NCBI RefSeq assembly: GCF_000226115.1
Contig: NC_016462.1
Coordinates: 2,356,001 to 2,420,000, forward strand
Length of the DNA: 64,000 nucleotides
Direction: 5' to 3'
Source: Thermothielavioides terrestris NRRL 8126
Taxonomy: Eukaryota; Ascomycota; Sordariomycetes; Sordariales; Chaetomiaceae
The position numbers were made by a program, and so were the translations under genes. Below the pieces are notes generated by a model that had not been told where the DNA came from, did not search any database, and saw only the letters and a program-made list of their open reading frames with translations. Shown piece after piece: positions 19,570 through 31,075 of the stretch. Every line of letters begins with the position of its first letter. The stretch's first letter is position 1.

Positions 19570-21726
19570 TCACTCGCTGGCCGCCTCCGCCGCCTCCGCC
19601 GCCTCCGCCGCCCTGCGCATCGCCTTCTGCATCTTCTTGACCCCCTTCATGCTCTTCCTCGGCCGCGACCCGGTCTTCGTCTTGGGCTTATTGCGCACCC
19701 ACGCGTTCATCGGCGGCCGGTACCCGATAAACTTGCCCTCCGGGCTGTACACATCAACCACCGGCCAGTTGGGCTCCTCGCCCCCATGGAGCTTCTGCAT
19801 CTTATCCACGTTCACCGGCTCAGGCCTCGGATCCAACGTCTGCAGCTGGTCCGCGATGGTAGCCGCTTTCTCGGCTTCCTCTCCTCCTCCGTCGGCAACC
19901 GGCGAGCGAAACAACTTCTTGGTCCGCACTTGCACCGCCAGCTCGACCCACCCGCACCCCTCGATCAGTATGTCGATGCCCAGGACCCGGTACGGCAACT
20001 GCTCCACCTTCAGCCCGACAGCCACCTTGCTGGTCAGCGGGCCGGACCGGGCCTTGGTGACGTCGTACCGCAGCTGGAACGCGCCGGCGTGCTTGATCTT
20101 GGCGCCGGTGCCCGGGACCGCGATGTTCTCCACGCGGGGGGCGTCCTCGGCCTGGGTCTGCACGGCCACGGCTTTCGCGGTCGATGTCAGGTGCGGCTCG
20201 ATCGGGGTGAAGGCGTACGCGAGGAAGACGAGCTCCTCGTCCGGGGCGACGTTGCGCGGCGTGATGCGGATGAAGCCGCCCAGCAGGAGCGACTTGCCGG
20301 GCTTGAGCACCTGCTGCTCCGGCACGATGCGCGACTTCATGATCAGACTGGCGCGCTTGTCCTCGCGCACGTGGAACTCGAGGTCGCTCCGCGCGAGGCC
20401 GGGGAGGTCGATGAGCTCGCCGCGGCCGTTGCCAAAGGGTACGCGGATCGGCGACGCGGTGGTGCCTGGCAGCGGCGAGACGACAGGCATGGCGGGGTAG
20501 TCGGTCTCGGGCCGGGGCGGCGGGAGGAGGGAGAACTCATCGTCCAGCCCGACGGCGGCTTCTGCACTCTCTGGGGTCGGCTGCGCGGTGGCTTGCGGGT
20601 CGGCTCTTGGAAACACGTCGACGGAAATCTGGTTCTTGGGAGCTTCCAAACCCCTCCTCCCCTTGGGGAAAACGGCTTCGAAGAGCTGGCTCTTGCCGAC
20701 ATTGACCTTGCCGACCAACCAGCCCGCGCCGCCGCGCTCCCAAATTTTCTCTTTGAGCTCTTTGGTCCACCAGCTCCGCTTCGCGCTGACGCAGTGCACG
20801 TTTCCAAGCCTGACACGCCCGCCAACCCTGCCTAGGGCCTCACGCAGTGTTTCTCTGAGGTACGGCATCAGCGAGTCGACCTGCTCCTTCTTGGGTGCCA
20901 GCAGGTCGGATCTGCTGATGACGAAGCTCATCTCAGTCCGCCTTCCGTGTTGGTATTTGACCGTCTTCGCTCTGCGGTTTTGCGTGCGCAGCGAGACATC
21001 GAGGAGACTGTGCAGTCTCGGTAGCAGCGACATGGGGAAGTCGGCGGCGTCCAGAACGTGGTAGACATGGTTGTGCTTGTAGGGCGACTCCTCGATCGTG
21101 TCTCGCAGGGACTCGATGCTCGGGTGGTATATCGAATTGCCGGTCGAGTGGTGGACCAGGTTGTGGCAGCGGTCGCAGAGGGGCGGGGTGTCTGCTGCCG
21201 GTTCAGCCCCGGTCTGGGGCGCGCGCTCGGGGAGTAGGGCCGTGAGATTGATGCCTTGCTGTGCCAGGGCGTCGACATCAACCGACTTCAGGGCCTCCTT
21301 GACAATTTGATCGGCGTCCTCGACAGGGCTGTGCGGCTTGCGTTTCGCGTCATCCCCATCTTCCAGACCCAAATATCGCCGGACAACCTTGCGCGACAAA
21401 TCATAGTAGCCCGCTTCGTTGGGGACGGCCGTCTGCGACAGCGCGCCGCAGCCATGGCACTGCAGGGGCAGCGTCCTCGAGGGCTGCTTAGTCAAAGCAG
21501 GAGCCTCCTCGGGGACTTTGGGGACAGTTTCCGTATGCAGCCGCCGAGCTGCAACGGGGCGCCCTGATGGTCGGTTCGGTCGGGGGACTGTCGCAATGCT
21601 GGACGGCAAGGACCGGAATGCGGGACAGAGATACAGCGGGAGTTCGGAAGTCGACGTCGCAGCAGGCCGCTCGAGGCTGAAAACTCTGCCCAGCCATCTG
21701 CAGCAAGCCGTGCGTCCTGGTGGCAT
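19570..21726 (-). CDS. GEP3: Mitochondrial circularly permuted GTPase, GEP3/YqeH type
   Basis: Intronless, 718 aa. A basic N-terminus typical of mitochondrial import is followed by a four-cysteine zinc finger (CHGC at 90-93, CDRC at 184-187). The GTPase motifs come in permuted order: a G4-like SRSDLL first, then the P-loop GWLVGKVNVGKSQLFEA, G2 PGTTASP and G3 DLPGLAR. This order defines the YqeH/NOA1/GEP3 family, implicated in mitochondrial small-subunit ribosome assembly; yeast GEP3/MTG3 was found as a prohibitin genetic interactor. The C-terminus is lysine-rich and ends in an AAEAAEAAEAA repeat. It is divergent from the mL61-like gene, with starts 373 nt apart. GEP3 is the best-fitting name; NOA1-like is the alternative. 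Confidence 0.88.
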   Translation of the reverse strand: MPPGRTACCRWLGRVFSLERPAATSTSELPLYLCPAFRSLPSSIATVPRPNRPSGRPVAARRLHTETVPKVPEEAPALTKQPSRTLPLQCHGCGALSQTAVPNEAGYYDLSRKVVRRYLGLEDGDDAKRKPHSPVEDADQIVKEALKSVDVDALAQQGINLTALLPERAPQTGAEPAADTPPLCDRCHNLVHHSTGNSIYHPSIESLRDTIEESPYKHNHVYHVLDAADFPMSLLPRLHSLLDVSLRTQNRRAKTVKYQHGRRTEMSFVISRSDLLAPKKEQVDSLMPYLRETLREALGRVGGRVRLGNVHCVSAKRSWWTKELKEKIWERGGAGWLVGKVNVGKSQLFEAVFPKGRRGLEAPKNQISVDVFPRADPQATAQPTPESAEAAVGLDDEFSLLPPPRPETDYPAMPVVSPLPGTTASPIRVPFGNGRGELIDLPGLARSDLEFHVREDKRASLIMKSRIVPEQQVLKPGKSLLLGGFIRITPRNVAPDEELVFLAYAFTPIEPHLTSTAKAVAVQTQAEDAPRVENIAVPGTGAKIKHAGAFQLRYDVTKARSGPLTSKVAVGLKVEQLPYRVLGIDILIEGCGWVELAVQVRTKKLFRSPVADGGGEEAEKAATIADQLQTLDPRPEPVNVDKMQKLHGGEEPNWPVVDVYSPEGKFIGYRPPMNAWVRNKPKTKTGSRPRKSMKGVKKMQKAMRRAAEAAEAAEAASE

Positions 21727-22099
21727 GGCGAAACTGCCGGTTGACTCAATAAAAAAAGAGCTGCCTTGTATTATACACAGCAGTGTGTTGCTTGAATGTT
21801 GTGGTCAAGATTCCAATCGCTGGTTCCTTGAATCAGAAATTTCCTGTTACATGGTATGTTGTATGCCCATTTTGCCAGGGTCCTGCATGCAGACCCCTGC
21901 TCCAGCTCCAGCCGTTCGATCATCGAGCTTTCGGCAGGCAAAGGCGGTGAGGCGTGGAGGCCTGTCTTGGCGCGAAGTTCAGGGCCAAAAATCTCCGGGG
22001 CCCGATTCACGCGAGACGGTCCCTGTCGCCGACGGCAGTTGTCCGCACATTCACCCCATTCGTGTATCTCGAGCGCGACGGCTCAAACGATTTTTCAAG
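21727..22099. promoter_or_regulatory. Shared upstream region of GEP3-like and mL61-like genes
   Basis: A 373-nt gap separates the divergent starts of two mitochondrial-translation genes. It must contain both promoters; no individual factor site was assigned. Confidence 0.4.
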
Positions 22100-22898
22100 A
22101 TGGTGGGCATCGGCCGCCGCATGAACAAGCTGAACGCAGTAAGTACCAGAAGACCCAGCCTAAGGCGCTACCAGGCAATGTGTGCTGACTGTCGTGTCGC
22201 AGAAGGTAGACTGAACCCACGCTGTGATTTATCCTCCTCGCGAACGACAATGCTGAGAGCCTTTTGCAGCTTGTCAAGATCAGGACAGGGCCCGGGGCGG
22301 CGGTGCTTCCTCGGGATGTCACGCGGATACACATGGAGTTTGCCCACAAGATCAATGGCGGCCACATGGGGCCAAGGTGCGAGCGATTCCATCACCCTGC
22401 CGGCGCGGCCTGCGTGCGTGAGCACTTACATCGTTCGGCAGAAAATTCTGGCGCGAGGCGTTGCCACGGCTAAAGTACTGGAATCCGGCGGTGCCCATGG
22501 TGGTCAACCGCACGCGAGACCAGGAAGGCCCCGCCACGCTGACGCTCTACTTCCGCGAGCCGGGCGCATCGCTCCAGTCCGACGTTCCGCAGCCGAGCTC
22601 GTCGACGGAGGGCCTTGCGAAGGCGCCCGCGCCGGCCGAGGGCGAGCGCATCGTCACCATCGACATGAAGAACCGGCGGTCCGAGGCCATCCTCAAGGAG
22701 TTTCTCGACAAGAGCGGCGCCGTGGCGGTGAAGACCTCGCCGCAGGACGAAGTTCTAATACGTGAAATCGCGGACCGGGAGGCGCAGGCTGCCATTGACC
22801 GGGAGGTCATGCGCAAGAGGAACGAAGAGATCAAGAGGGAACAGCGGAGGCTCGCGCAGGCGCAATCCGAGGCGGCTGCGATCCGGGAAGCGCTGTAA
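22100..22898 (+). CDS. Mitochondrial ribosomal protein, L51/S25/CI-B8 domain (mL61/MRP49-like)
   Basis: Exons 22100-22138, 22270-22376 and 22442-22898 give 200 aa. Exon 1 encodes only MVGIGRRMNKLNA. Introns of 131 and 65 nt (gtaagt...ttgcag, gtgcga...cggcag) join to LVKIRTGPGAAVLPRDV and GHMGPRKFWREALPRLKYWNPAVP. The segment IHMEFAHKINGGHMGPRKFWR...LPRLKYWNPAVPM is characteristic of the thioredoxin-like L51/S25/CI-B8 family of mitoribosomal proteins. The last ~60 residues form a charged helix (IDREVMRKRNEEIKREQRRL). It neighbours a putative mitoribosome-assembly GTPase. I prefer mL61/MRP49, but the exact subunit name is uncertain. Confidence 0.8.
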
Positions 22899-23640
22899 CC
22901 TGGCTGGATAGACGGTACCTGTAAGTTTACTGTGACATGGAGGAGTTGTTTGGGGATGCCGCTTATGCATTACGAACCCCCTGTGCTGGGGATATTTGAA
23001 CCTGTACGATCAGCTAGTTGAAATCTGGGCGGATACCAGCTGCGGGGTGCTCGATTCTCTACCGTGCCTCAGGAGATGGATGCGTGTTCGCCATTGCGCT
23101 CGAGACGGACAAGTTTCTGCTTTGGACGGGCCTCGATCTTGAGATGACGGCTATTACCCGCTGCAGCCCAGAGCACCTTGGTGATTCCAGCATCGTTACC
23201 CAGCCGCCCAGAGAGATGAGAGGGTCTTGCACCGGTGATGTTGGAGTGATATATGAGTGTATGACTTGACGGGATGTTTTGCGTGGTTGGGTTTAATAGA
23301 GGTTGTGTACTTGGTGTCACCGCTGCCTTTTGGTCTTGCGGGAATCAGATCGGCCGCATGGCTGGTGCATACATTTGGATGTGGACGGGACACTACATCG
23401 ACCGCGAGGAGCGAGTGAACAAGCACCCTATGACGTTCAAGGTGGTTGGTAGGACTAAGGAGCAACATCCACGTTGTTAGGGCATGAAATGAAAGTGAGT
23501 TCTCAAACTCGGCAAGATCCCAACATCCCCCTTCGCCCTCTTTTCCCCTCCCCAAAGTAAACAGATGATACAATAGCAATCTTTAGTGCGCAACAACCAC
23601 CACGTTCCACCACCACGCTCGTAGCGGCCACCCAGCTACT
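22899..23640. other. Intergenic between convergent genes
   Basis: 3' flanks of the mL61-like (+) and DUF7514 (-) genes. Short frames on both strands show no motif. Confidence 0.45.
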
Positions 23641-26137
23641 TCACTTCGTCGCGAGGTACTCGCCCCAGGTCTGCTTGCGCGCCGCCTCCCTGTCCCGCTC
23701 GTCCTGCACGACCACCGGCATCCTCCGCACCGCCCCGCCGCCGCCGCCGCCGCTTCCCCTTCGATCGACAAAGCTGGCAACCGACGCCGCCCGCTTCTCC
23801 CTGGTCCTGTCCCGGTCCCGGCGAGCGTCCGGCTCCCGCTCGCGGCCTCGGCCCTTGGCGTCCCGGTCTCTGTCGCGCTCGCGTTCGCGCTCCCTGTCCC
23901 GGCCCCGGTCCCGGTCTCTATCTCGGTCTCGGTCTCGGTCTCTGTTCCTCTCCCGGTCCCGGTCCCTCAGCCGTTCCCGCTCCCTTTCCCGGTCCCGGTC
24001 CCTCAGCCGTTCCCGCTCCCTTTCCCGGTCCCGGTCCCTCTCCCTTTCCCTCTCCCTCTCCCTCTCCCTCTCGCGTTCCCTATCCCGCTCCCTCAGCCGC
24101 TCCCTCTCCCTGCCCACCTCTCTTCCCCTATCCCTGTCCTTGTCCCTGTCCCTGTCCCTGTCCCTGTCCCGCTCGCGCTCTGCGCCCTTCCTCCCCGTCC
24201 CCGCGCCCGCCAGGTCCGACCCCGTCCGCGGCGGCGCCCCACCCGCCGGCCACGTGTACCCCCTTTCCGGCCTCCCACCGCCGCCGCCACCGCCAGCAGT
24301 GCTGCTAGTGGCAGCAGGCACGACGCCGACGACCGAGTGCCGGTGCGAGGTCGCCGGCAGCAGCTGCGGCTGCGGCTGCGGCTGCGGCGGCGGCTGATGC
24401 AGAGCTGGCGCAGGAGGCCGAGCGGAGGAGAGGGTGCTGCCGGCGAGGTAGTATGTGCGCTGGCTGTGGTGGTGGTAGCGGGAGGAGCTGCGCTCCTCGC
24501 GGTCGGAGGTTCGGCGGCGGCGGCGGTATGGCGAGGAACGGCGGGAGGAGAAGGACCGGGAGGAGGCGGCGGAATCGGAGTCATCGTAGTCGGCTAGGGA
24601 GAGCGGCGGGGAGGGGATGCTGGTTGGGCGGTAGCGGGAACGGGGGCTCTGGGGGCGGGAGGGGGATGGAGGGGCGCATGGGGCGCTGAGGCTGCCGCTG
24701 CCGGCACCGGCGCCGGGGAAGAGAGGGGACGGATGGGGTGCTGCTGATGCGGTGGCGGCGGCGGTTGCTGTGCTGTGCGCCTTGAGCGCGTCGTCGAGGA
24801 GCTGGCGGGTCTGGCGGTCGGGCTTGTCGGGCAGGAGACGGCGGGAGATCTGCTTGGGCAGGCGCTCCGGCTTGCCGTCGAGCGGGCTGTCAGCGTTGAT
24901 GGGCAGGGTTGCGAAGACTTTGGCGAGCCGGTGTGCTTCCTCGTCGGGGCAGGCCCTCGTGAGTAGTGTCATCCAGCGCGACCATCCCGAGAGCGTCAGC
25001 CCCGGTACCGTGGGCCGGGCGTTGGGTTCGGCCGGCACGAGATAGTATTCGCACGCCAGCTGCTCGTACAGCTCGGTCAGCTTGAAGGGTCGTGCTCCCG
25101 GGCGGCTGCGGAAGATGTCTGGCACAGCGTCAGCATCTCGACTGCTTCCTCGTATGGCACAGTCCGGACAAGCACGGTACCTGTGAATGGAAACGGCTCG
25201 GGCTCGAGTCTATGGAGCGAGTAGAACGCCGCCATCTTCTCTGGCGTGACGACTAATGTCTTCCGTGGCAGGAACTCATCCAGCTGCAAGAGTGAGTGAT
25301 CTGCGCTCCAACGAGGACGGGGCCTTCTGTTTGCATTCTCTTGGCTTACAAGAAAACTGCCGATCCCCCTGAGCACCTGTTCCCATCGCTTCGTGGGAAG
25401 GCTGTTCTGGTCGAAGAGCACGCCCCATTTCAGATCGACGACACTGATGTCGTTCTGCAAGCTTTGCGTCGGATCAGACGGCGGCGATACTGTGCTGCTT
25501 CGTGAGACGCTCGGCTGCAGTGTCCGGGGCGACAGCCCAGGGGAGCGTGGGAGCTGAGGGGAACAGGGAGACGGCGGCGGCGGCGGCGGCGACGGCTGTG
25601 GTTTGGCGGTGGACATGTCTGGCACCGTCAACCTGGGAGTTTGCTGAGTCGGGGCTGCTGTCCTGCTGTTTTCCCTCTCCATCGCTGTGGGACTCCGCAT
25701 CTGCCCTACTAAGAGAAGGATCAGCTTCCTCCTCAACAACACCTGGACAAGGGGTCAGGCGGCATCTTCCTACGCTCTTCTTTGATCATCTTTCTGATTT
25801 CGACGAGCACATCGGCTGACGCGACCTGGCCTGGAGGCTTAGAGACCTCCACAACACCCTGCTTCCCCTGCACCTGCCCATTCGCCTGCCGCATTATTCC
25901 GGGCTCTCTTGGTTTCCCGACGTTCGGCGTGGTCTTCTCCGCTTGCTCAACCTCAATCTCCGCATCTGAGCCGCCAGACGACTCGTCCTCGGAGCAAGTT
26001 TCCTCCTCATCCGTTGGGTGGTCATCATCGCTGCCATCCGCAATCGGTGGCGTCGTCCGGAGAGCTGGCGGGAAGGGGAACGAGCCTCCTTTCGTAGGCA
26101 AGGGGGCAACGACCCGGTTTGGTGTTGGAGAAGCCAT
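23641..26137 (-). CDS. DUF7514-domain protein with RD/RE-repeat C-terminus
   Basis: Minus-strand exons 25774-26137, 25350-25708, 25181-25283 and 23641-25118 give 767 aa. The introns (65, 66 and 62 nt) all keep frame and rebuild a continuous domain: WGVLFDQNSLPTKRWEQVLR, LDEFLPRKTLVVTPEKMAAF, PFPFTDIFRSRPGARPFKLTELYEQL, and then LDGKPERLPKQISRRLLP. This is the ascomycete DUF7514 fold, whose function is unknown. The C-terminal half is disordered. It is serine/proline/arginine-rich with a poly-glycine stretch, then about 100 residues of RD, RE and ER dipeptides, and ends QTWGEYLATK. Such arginine-acidic repeats resemble RNA-processing and condensate-forming proteins (inference). The start at 26137 has a good context; an upstream in-frame ATG at 26245 is possible. 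Confidence 0.82.
23880..24180. repeat. Hexanucleotide-like repeat coding RD/RE dipeptides
   Basis: On the plus strand, CGGTCC, CGGTCT, CTCCCT and CTGTCC hexamers alternate over about 300 nt. On the coding minus strand they give RD/RE/ER dipeptides. Opposite-strand frames here read RS repeats and are shadows. Confidence 0.85.
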
Positions 26138-28633
26138 CTCCAGCTCTGACGAGAAGCTCAATGCAAAGCGCAGGGGCGAAACTGCAGAGTGGTCCGCTGC
26201 AGAAGGGGGGAGAGGGCAGGCGGGAGGGCATGCAAGCTGCCGCACCTAGCCCAGATATACCACCGCAAACATACTCCATGGCCCATGCCCTCGACCCAAT
26301 GTCCCCTGTCCCCTTCTTCGACGTCAAGGCACTGAGCCTCAGCTTCTCCGGCTGTGTCGGCCCTGACCCGGACAACGCGCGCTGTCTGGGCGGACCACGC
26401 GAGATCAGCGTCGTCCGCCTTGCCTTGCTCCCCCCGCTCCAATAAAAGAGGCAAAGCCGCAAGCCATCGTCCACCCCCCCCAGGCTCAGCCGGAGCCCTC
26501 ACATGGTTCCCCGGCGCCGCACTGCACACACAGCCAACCGACGATCATCCCGCTACAACCCAAAGGCATTGAAATAAGAAAACTCCCGGCGCACAACGCG
26601 ATGCAGTACACGGGCAGCAGGCCACTTCGTACCCAGCAATAGCCCATTCCATCTTCTGCCTTGTACGCAGGCAGCCAAACCATCCAAGCCATGTGGTGTG
26701 TGGTGAGGCGCCAGATATTGCAAGCGGGGCGTGTGCCACCCCTGCCCAACGCGGGAATCGACACTCCAGCACTCCAGCCGGGCAACAGGCCAAACGCCCG
26801 GCCAACCAGAACCACAACCGCAGCCTAACCAAACACATCCGAAACCGAGTCTTCGTTAGCCTGACATGTTTGCCCCGCCTTACGCGCAGAGCCTCGGAAC
26901 CCGCCTGTCTTTGCAGTTGAACCTCTCAGGTTTCCTTGATTACCTACCTTAGGCATCCCATTATCCCCTACCTTCGTCGGAAGCACCCCTAGCTGAATTA
27001 GGCCGCCAAAGACCTAACTTGCCACCGAGCCCAACACGGACAGTCCGAGAGAACGAAACCCGTGCCACAGCACAGCGATGGCAGTGAATTCCAAATGCCC
27101 AGCGAAGAAGAACAGAGAGGTACTAACCCAACCAGACTCGAGACCGACGACAACCACTAAACATACCATACCCCGGGTCTCGCTGTCTCCGTTGGGGCAA
27201 GGCAAACCTCCCTCCCCCCCCCCCCCTTATGCACGGGTCATGCTGTTGTCGATCCCAAGCAAGTTGAGCCCAACCATCTTCCGACGTTTCCAGCCACCGA
27301 AAGGGGAGGCAGCCAGCCTCGGCGCCTCGCACTCTGGCAGTTTGCATCCCGCATCCCGCATCTTTGAGCTCACATCTCACATCTTCCACTGCCGGAACCC
27401 CAAGCGGAAATCCATATCTATTTCTTACCACAACCCGCCAAACTACATATACTGAATGGTTCTCATAACCCTCTCTCCCTCCCTCCGTTTTGTGCTGCCA
27501 TCCATCATCCATCTACTACACCCACGAGCAGCAAGAACAGGGGCGTAGACAAGGACAAGACAAGCCATGAAGACACCAAGGAAAGAGAATGCCACGCCAA
27601 ACAATCAATCACCAGGACGAAGGCCAGGCCAATGAGTCACAAGGCAACCCCTCCCATCCACCTCCACCTTACGGAGGTAGAGCTCAGCGGCAGCAAGATC
27701 ACCAGCCGGGCGCACAACCCGGGTTTTTTTTTTTTTTTTTTTTCTTGCAAACTCCTGCCTGTCTGGCACCCCTCCAGCCCCGGGGATCGGGAGCGGGGAG
27801 GGGATAGGGGGACGGGTACCTTCTCCTCCCATCCCGGCACCGGCCGGGCTCGGTCTGCTGGTACCATGCGGTGGTGGTATCAATTCAAATTCAGTTTGGT
27901 GGTCCGGTCGAGGGTTCGGTGAAGCAAGCAGGCTACCGACAGATGCTGATCGTTAATTAGCTACCGCAGTATCTAATTAGTGTAGGTAGTGCTTGGTTTC
28001 AAAATCTTGGAGGGTAGCTTAGTTGCTGGTACAGTACGCAGTGTACCCATCTTATCCCCGCCTTCTTCCTGTCTGCCTCGCGAGTGTGTGACACGCATCT
28101 TGGCGGTGGCAGTTTCGCTGATGATGGCCATGGCTGGCCGTGACCAGATGGCCTGATTCAGCTTGTACAGTACACGTCGTACCAGCCCATGTGGTTGTCC
28201 GAGTTGCGCCGGGCCGGGCTCGATGAGGCTTCGTATCAAACCTGGCTTGGAACAAGGTAGAACGTCGGTCATGGTTCCGTGTTGCCCGGCCCCAGGGAGG
28301 TGACGAAATCAAACCGTTGTTGCTCTCCTGTACGGGGAGCTCATACATTGAGATTTACATAGCCCCGACTGAGGGGGGCAGCCATATCCGATTCCAGTAT
28401 CCCTTTCCGCCCCTTATTCCGGGGTCCCCCCTTCGTAGTTCTTCCCAGCGAAGAACCAGATTAAGCAACTGACCGAGGAAAAGAAAAAAAAATCAACGGA
28501 AGGCGAGAAAAAAGGAACCAAGGGGAAAAACGTGGCGAAATGGCAACATGTACGGGCGAAAGATGAGCCCAACGAAGCCTGGCACTTCCAATGCAAAGAC
28601 CTCCATTCGCTCCGCAGCATGCCGGCGTCTTCC
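26138..28633. other. Gene-poor spacer
   Basis: About 2.5 kb between the DUF7514 start and the Stc1 gene's stop. It includes a 20-nt T tract at 27724-27743 and C-rich tracts near 27217. No frame shows family motifs or splice context, and no tRNA boxes were seen. Confidence 0.4.
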
Positions 28634-29741
28634 TCACATATTGTCATCGGAGTCGCCTTCAAAGTCGCCGTGGTTCTCGAAAGGGATATCGTACTTCAGG
28701 TAGTCCGGAAGCTGAGGCGGCTGCTTGCGCGTGGGCTGCTCGAGAGTCAATCCAAGCTCCGGACAAGCTCACACGGTAAAAGGTGTAAATACGCACCGCT
28801 CTGGCCCATCCCTTCTTTCCCAGATTCTCCGGCCGGAGGTTCTCCGTCTCCGCACGGGTGCTCGCGCTGTCAGACACGACAGTCGGGGTCTTCATCATGC
28901 GGGCGTACTCGCTGTTGGGGCCCCAGGCGTTGAAAAAGATGCCTTTGACCTGTTTCGCATCAGCCGTCGTGGCGCTGCCCATGGCCGAGGCCTTCTCCGC
29001 GGATTTTATCATGGATTCCGTAATTGTATCTGGGATCAACCAGTGAGGCGCTCTGCCTTTCCCCTTGAGATGGGGAGGGATAATATTGTCCATTCGGTTG
29101 GCGTCTGAGCGAGGCGCCTCGCCGGCAAGACTGCTGCTGGCCGTGCCTCCGAAGTCCGAGGACATATCGTCGGTGGCGGAAGCAGGCTGAAAACGCTGTT
29201 AGCGATTCAACCTCACTGCCCCCCCCCCCCCCCCCCGTAGGATAAGAGGTTCGTTACCTGAATGCCACCGAAGTCCCCAGCGCCCCACTCGAACACCATC
29301 TCGTCTCTCAGATGGGAAGCATGAGGCAGTCTGGGTCGCATCTCCTCTGCCGACAACTGGCCGCCCGGCGCCGGCAGCGTTTCTCCGTTTTCGGTCTTAA
29401 GCTGCCACTCGGTACAATCGAGGCACCACTGCCATGCAAAATGTAGAGTGAGAAGTGCGGTCCTGATCGATGAACAGGGAGCGCGGACAAGGACAACTTA
29501 CGTTCTTTCCGTTACGTCTCGTGCTCTTGCTGAAGAATCGCAGCTCCCGCCAGCGGCCGCAAGGTCCGTTGCACTTCAGCTCGAGCGCCTGCTTCGCCGA
29601 ATGCTCCTTGCAGCGGATACCGGTACGCGCCGGGGTTGCGGTTCCATTGCGGGCTTGCTGCTCGTATTTCTCAAGCTGGGTCTTCGAAAACTGGTCGCGA
29701 GTCTTCCACTCGCCATGCTCGCAGCGCAGTCGGTCGGCCAT
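28634..29741 (-). CDS. Stc1-domain protein
   Basis: Minus-strand exons 29502-29741, 29258-29428, 28797-29186 and 28634-28735 give 300 aa. All junctions are phase 0. The N-terminal Stc1 domain has paired cysteines: CKEHS, LKCNGPCG, FFSKSTRRNGKN and, after intron 1, WCLDCTEWQ. In Schizosaccharomyces pombe Stc1 links the RNAi machinery (Ago1) to the Clr4 histone methyltransferase complex, but many filamentous-fungus Stc1-domain proteins are uncharacterised. The remainder is polar and ends with KYDIPFENHGDFEGDSDDNM. For intron 3 I chose the gtgcgt donor (61 nt), because the later gtgagc would leave a 37-nt intron. Intron 2 contains an 18-nt homopolymer. Confidence 0.85.
29219..29236. repeat. 18-nt C homopolymer inside the Stc1 intron 2
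   Basis: An uninterrupted run of 18 C on the plus strand (G on the transcript) fills a quarter of the 71-nt intron at 29187-29257. Confidence 0.9.
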
Positions 29742-31075
29742 TTTGGTTCAGTGATGATTCCGCCTGCTCGCCTGGAATTAGTGTCATGAGGGACGAAGCG
29801 CCTGGCTGACGAGACTGAGCAGCGGCAAAGGCCCTTACTATCAGAGCAATCGGCCAACGTAAGGTACTGAGACGATCGGACAAAGTCCCCAGTTCTCTGG
29901 CTGAGATTCTTGATTCAAGGAAAGCTTGTTTGCTGCTTGAACCAGGAAGGAAAAAAACGAATGAGGTGCGGAGGGGATAACTTGAAAAGCGCGGATCCGC
30001 CCGACAATGACCTCCAGAGGGCGAAGTGGCGGAGTGTTGGGTCGGCTGGGCACTGTTGGAATCCACGAACCTCGCAGACTCGGCGCGCTTCGACTTGAAA
30101 GCGGCAGTTCTTGTCTGACTACTCGGATGATGGGAATAATGAAGCCGGCCTGCCTCTGGAGTTGTCTGGCTCTGAGAGAGAGAACTCAACAGGGAATGGA
30201 TCTGTTGTGGAGAGAAGAAAGCGAGGAGATTCAGGCATTCAAACAATGAGAAATTGAGTGCCTCTGCTCCGGAATGCGAGCGAGCTAAGTGTCCGCCAGA
30301 TCGATTTCCGCCGCCGATGCGAGCAAGGAAGGAGCCAGCTACTCAGGGTTGAGAGGAGCACTCGCGCCTTCTAGGTATTAGGCAGGCGCTCTTGCACAAC
30401 AACTGCCCGGAATTCCTGGACTGTGCAAAGTGCCAACCAGATTTGGGAGGTACCCCAATGGAAGTCCTTACAAGCCCGAATTGTCACTGGATGCGAGCCA
30501 TTTGTTCATTGGGAAGCCTGAACCTACAACGAGCTGGACGGAGCTGCACATACGGGGGATGATCTCACGCTTGCTTCCTCTTTAACCCTACACAAGTGGA
30601 CAAAAATGCGGCTGCCGAGATCCCTCACTGTCTCTCGTCTTGGACCACAGTTCATTGGAGCAATGCTTGATTGCCTGGTGATGCGATGATATCCCCCATC
30701 TCGGCCGCTGTCCGATAGGCACCTACGGTCAGGGGGAAAAGCATTGTTGCCTCGTAGCCTCGTGGCCTCACAGCCTTGTAAAGGAGTTACGAGCCAAAAC
30801 ATAGAAGCACGTCTTTGCCTTGGAGACAGTAGCTCTAGATGTGCAGAATTTGTGTCCCTTGTTCCAGCTGCATACCTCTCTTCCTTTCGGAGTCTTCCCC
30901 CCAGTTCACCCGGTCGACACCAAAGCTGAAGACCAGCCTCTTCCCGGCGTACCTTAGGTGCTTCTCACTTTTGCTCACCTCCCTTCAGGTACCCTTTTCA
31001 CTGCCACGGCAGATTATGAGAATTACTCAAAACCTAGCGAGCAACACAGCACAGCACCGGCCCTTTCCGAACGGG
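29742..31075. other. Intergenic
   Basis: 5' flank of the Stc1 gene and upstream of the DSBA-like pseudogene. Contains an ACCTTAGGT word near 30951. No gene recognised. Confidence 0.4.

Noticed and set aside
19444..20835. 463-codon plus-strand frame over the GTPase
   Set aside because: Shadow of the GEP3-like coding sequence. Composition is biased (R/L/H) with no motif, and the sense protein is convincing.
23675..24397. RS-repeat protein on the plus strand
   Set aside because: It is the reverse reading of the RD/RE repeat; DUF7514 exon 4 explains the region.
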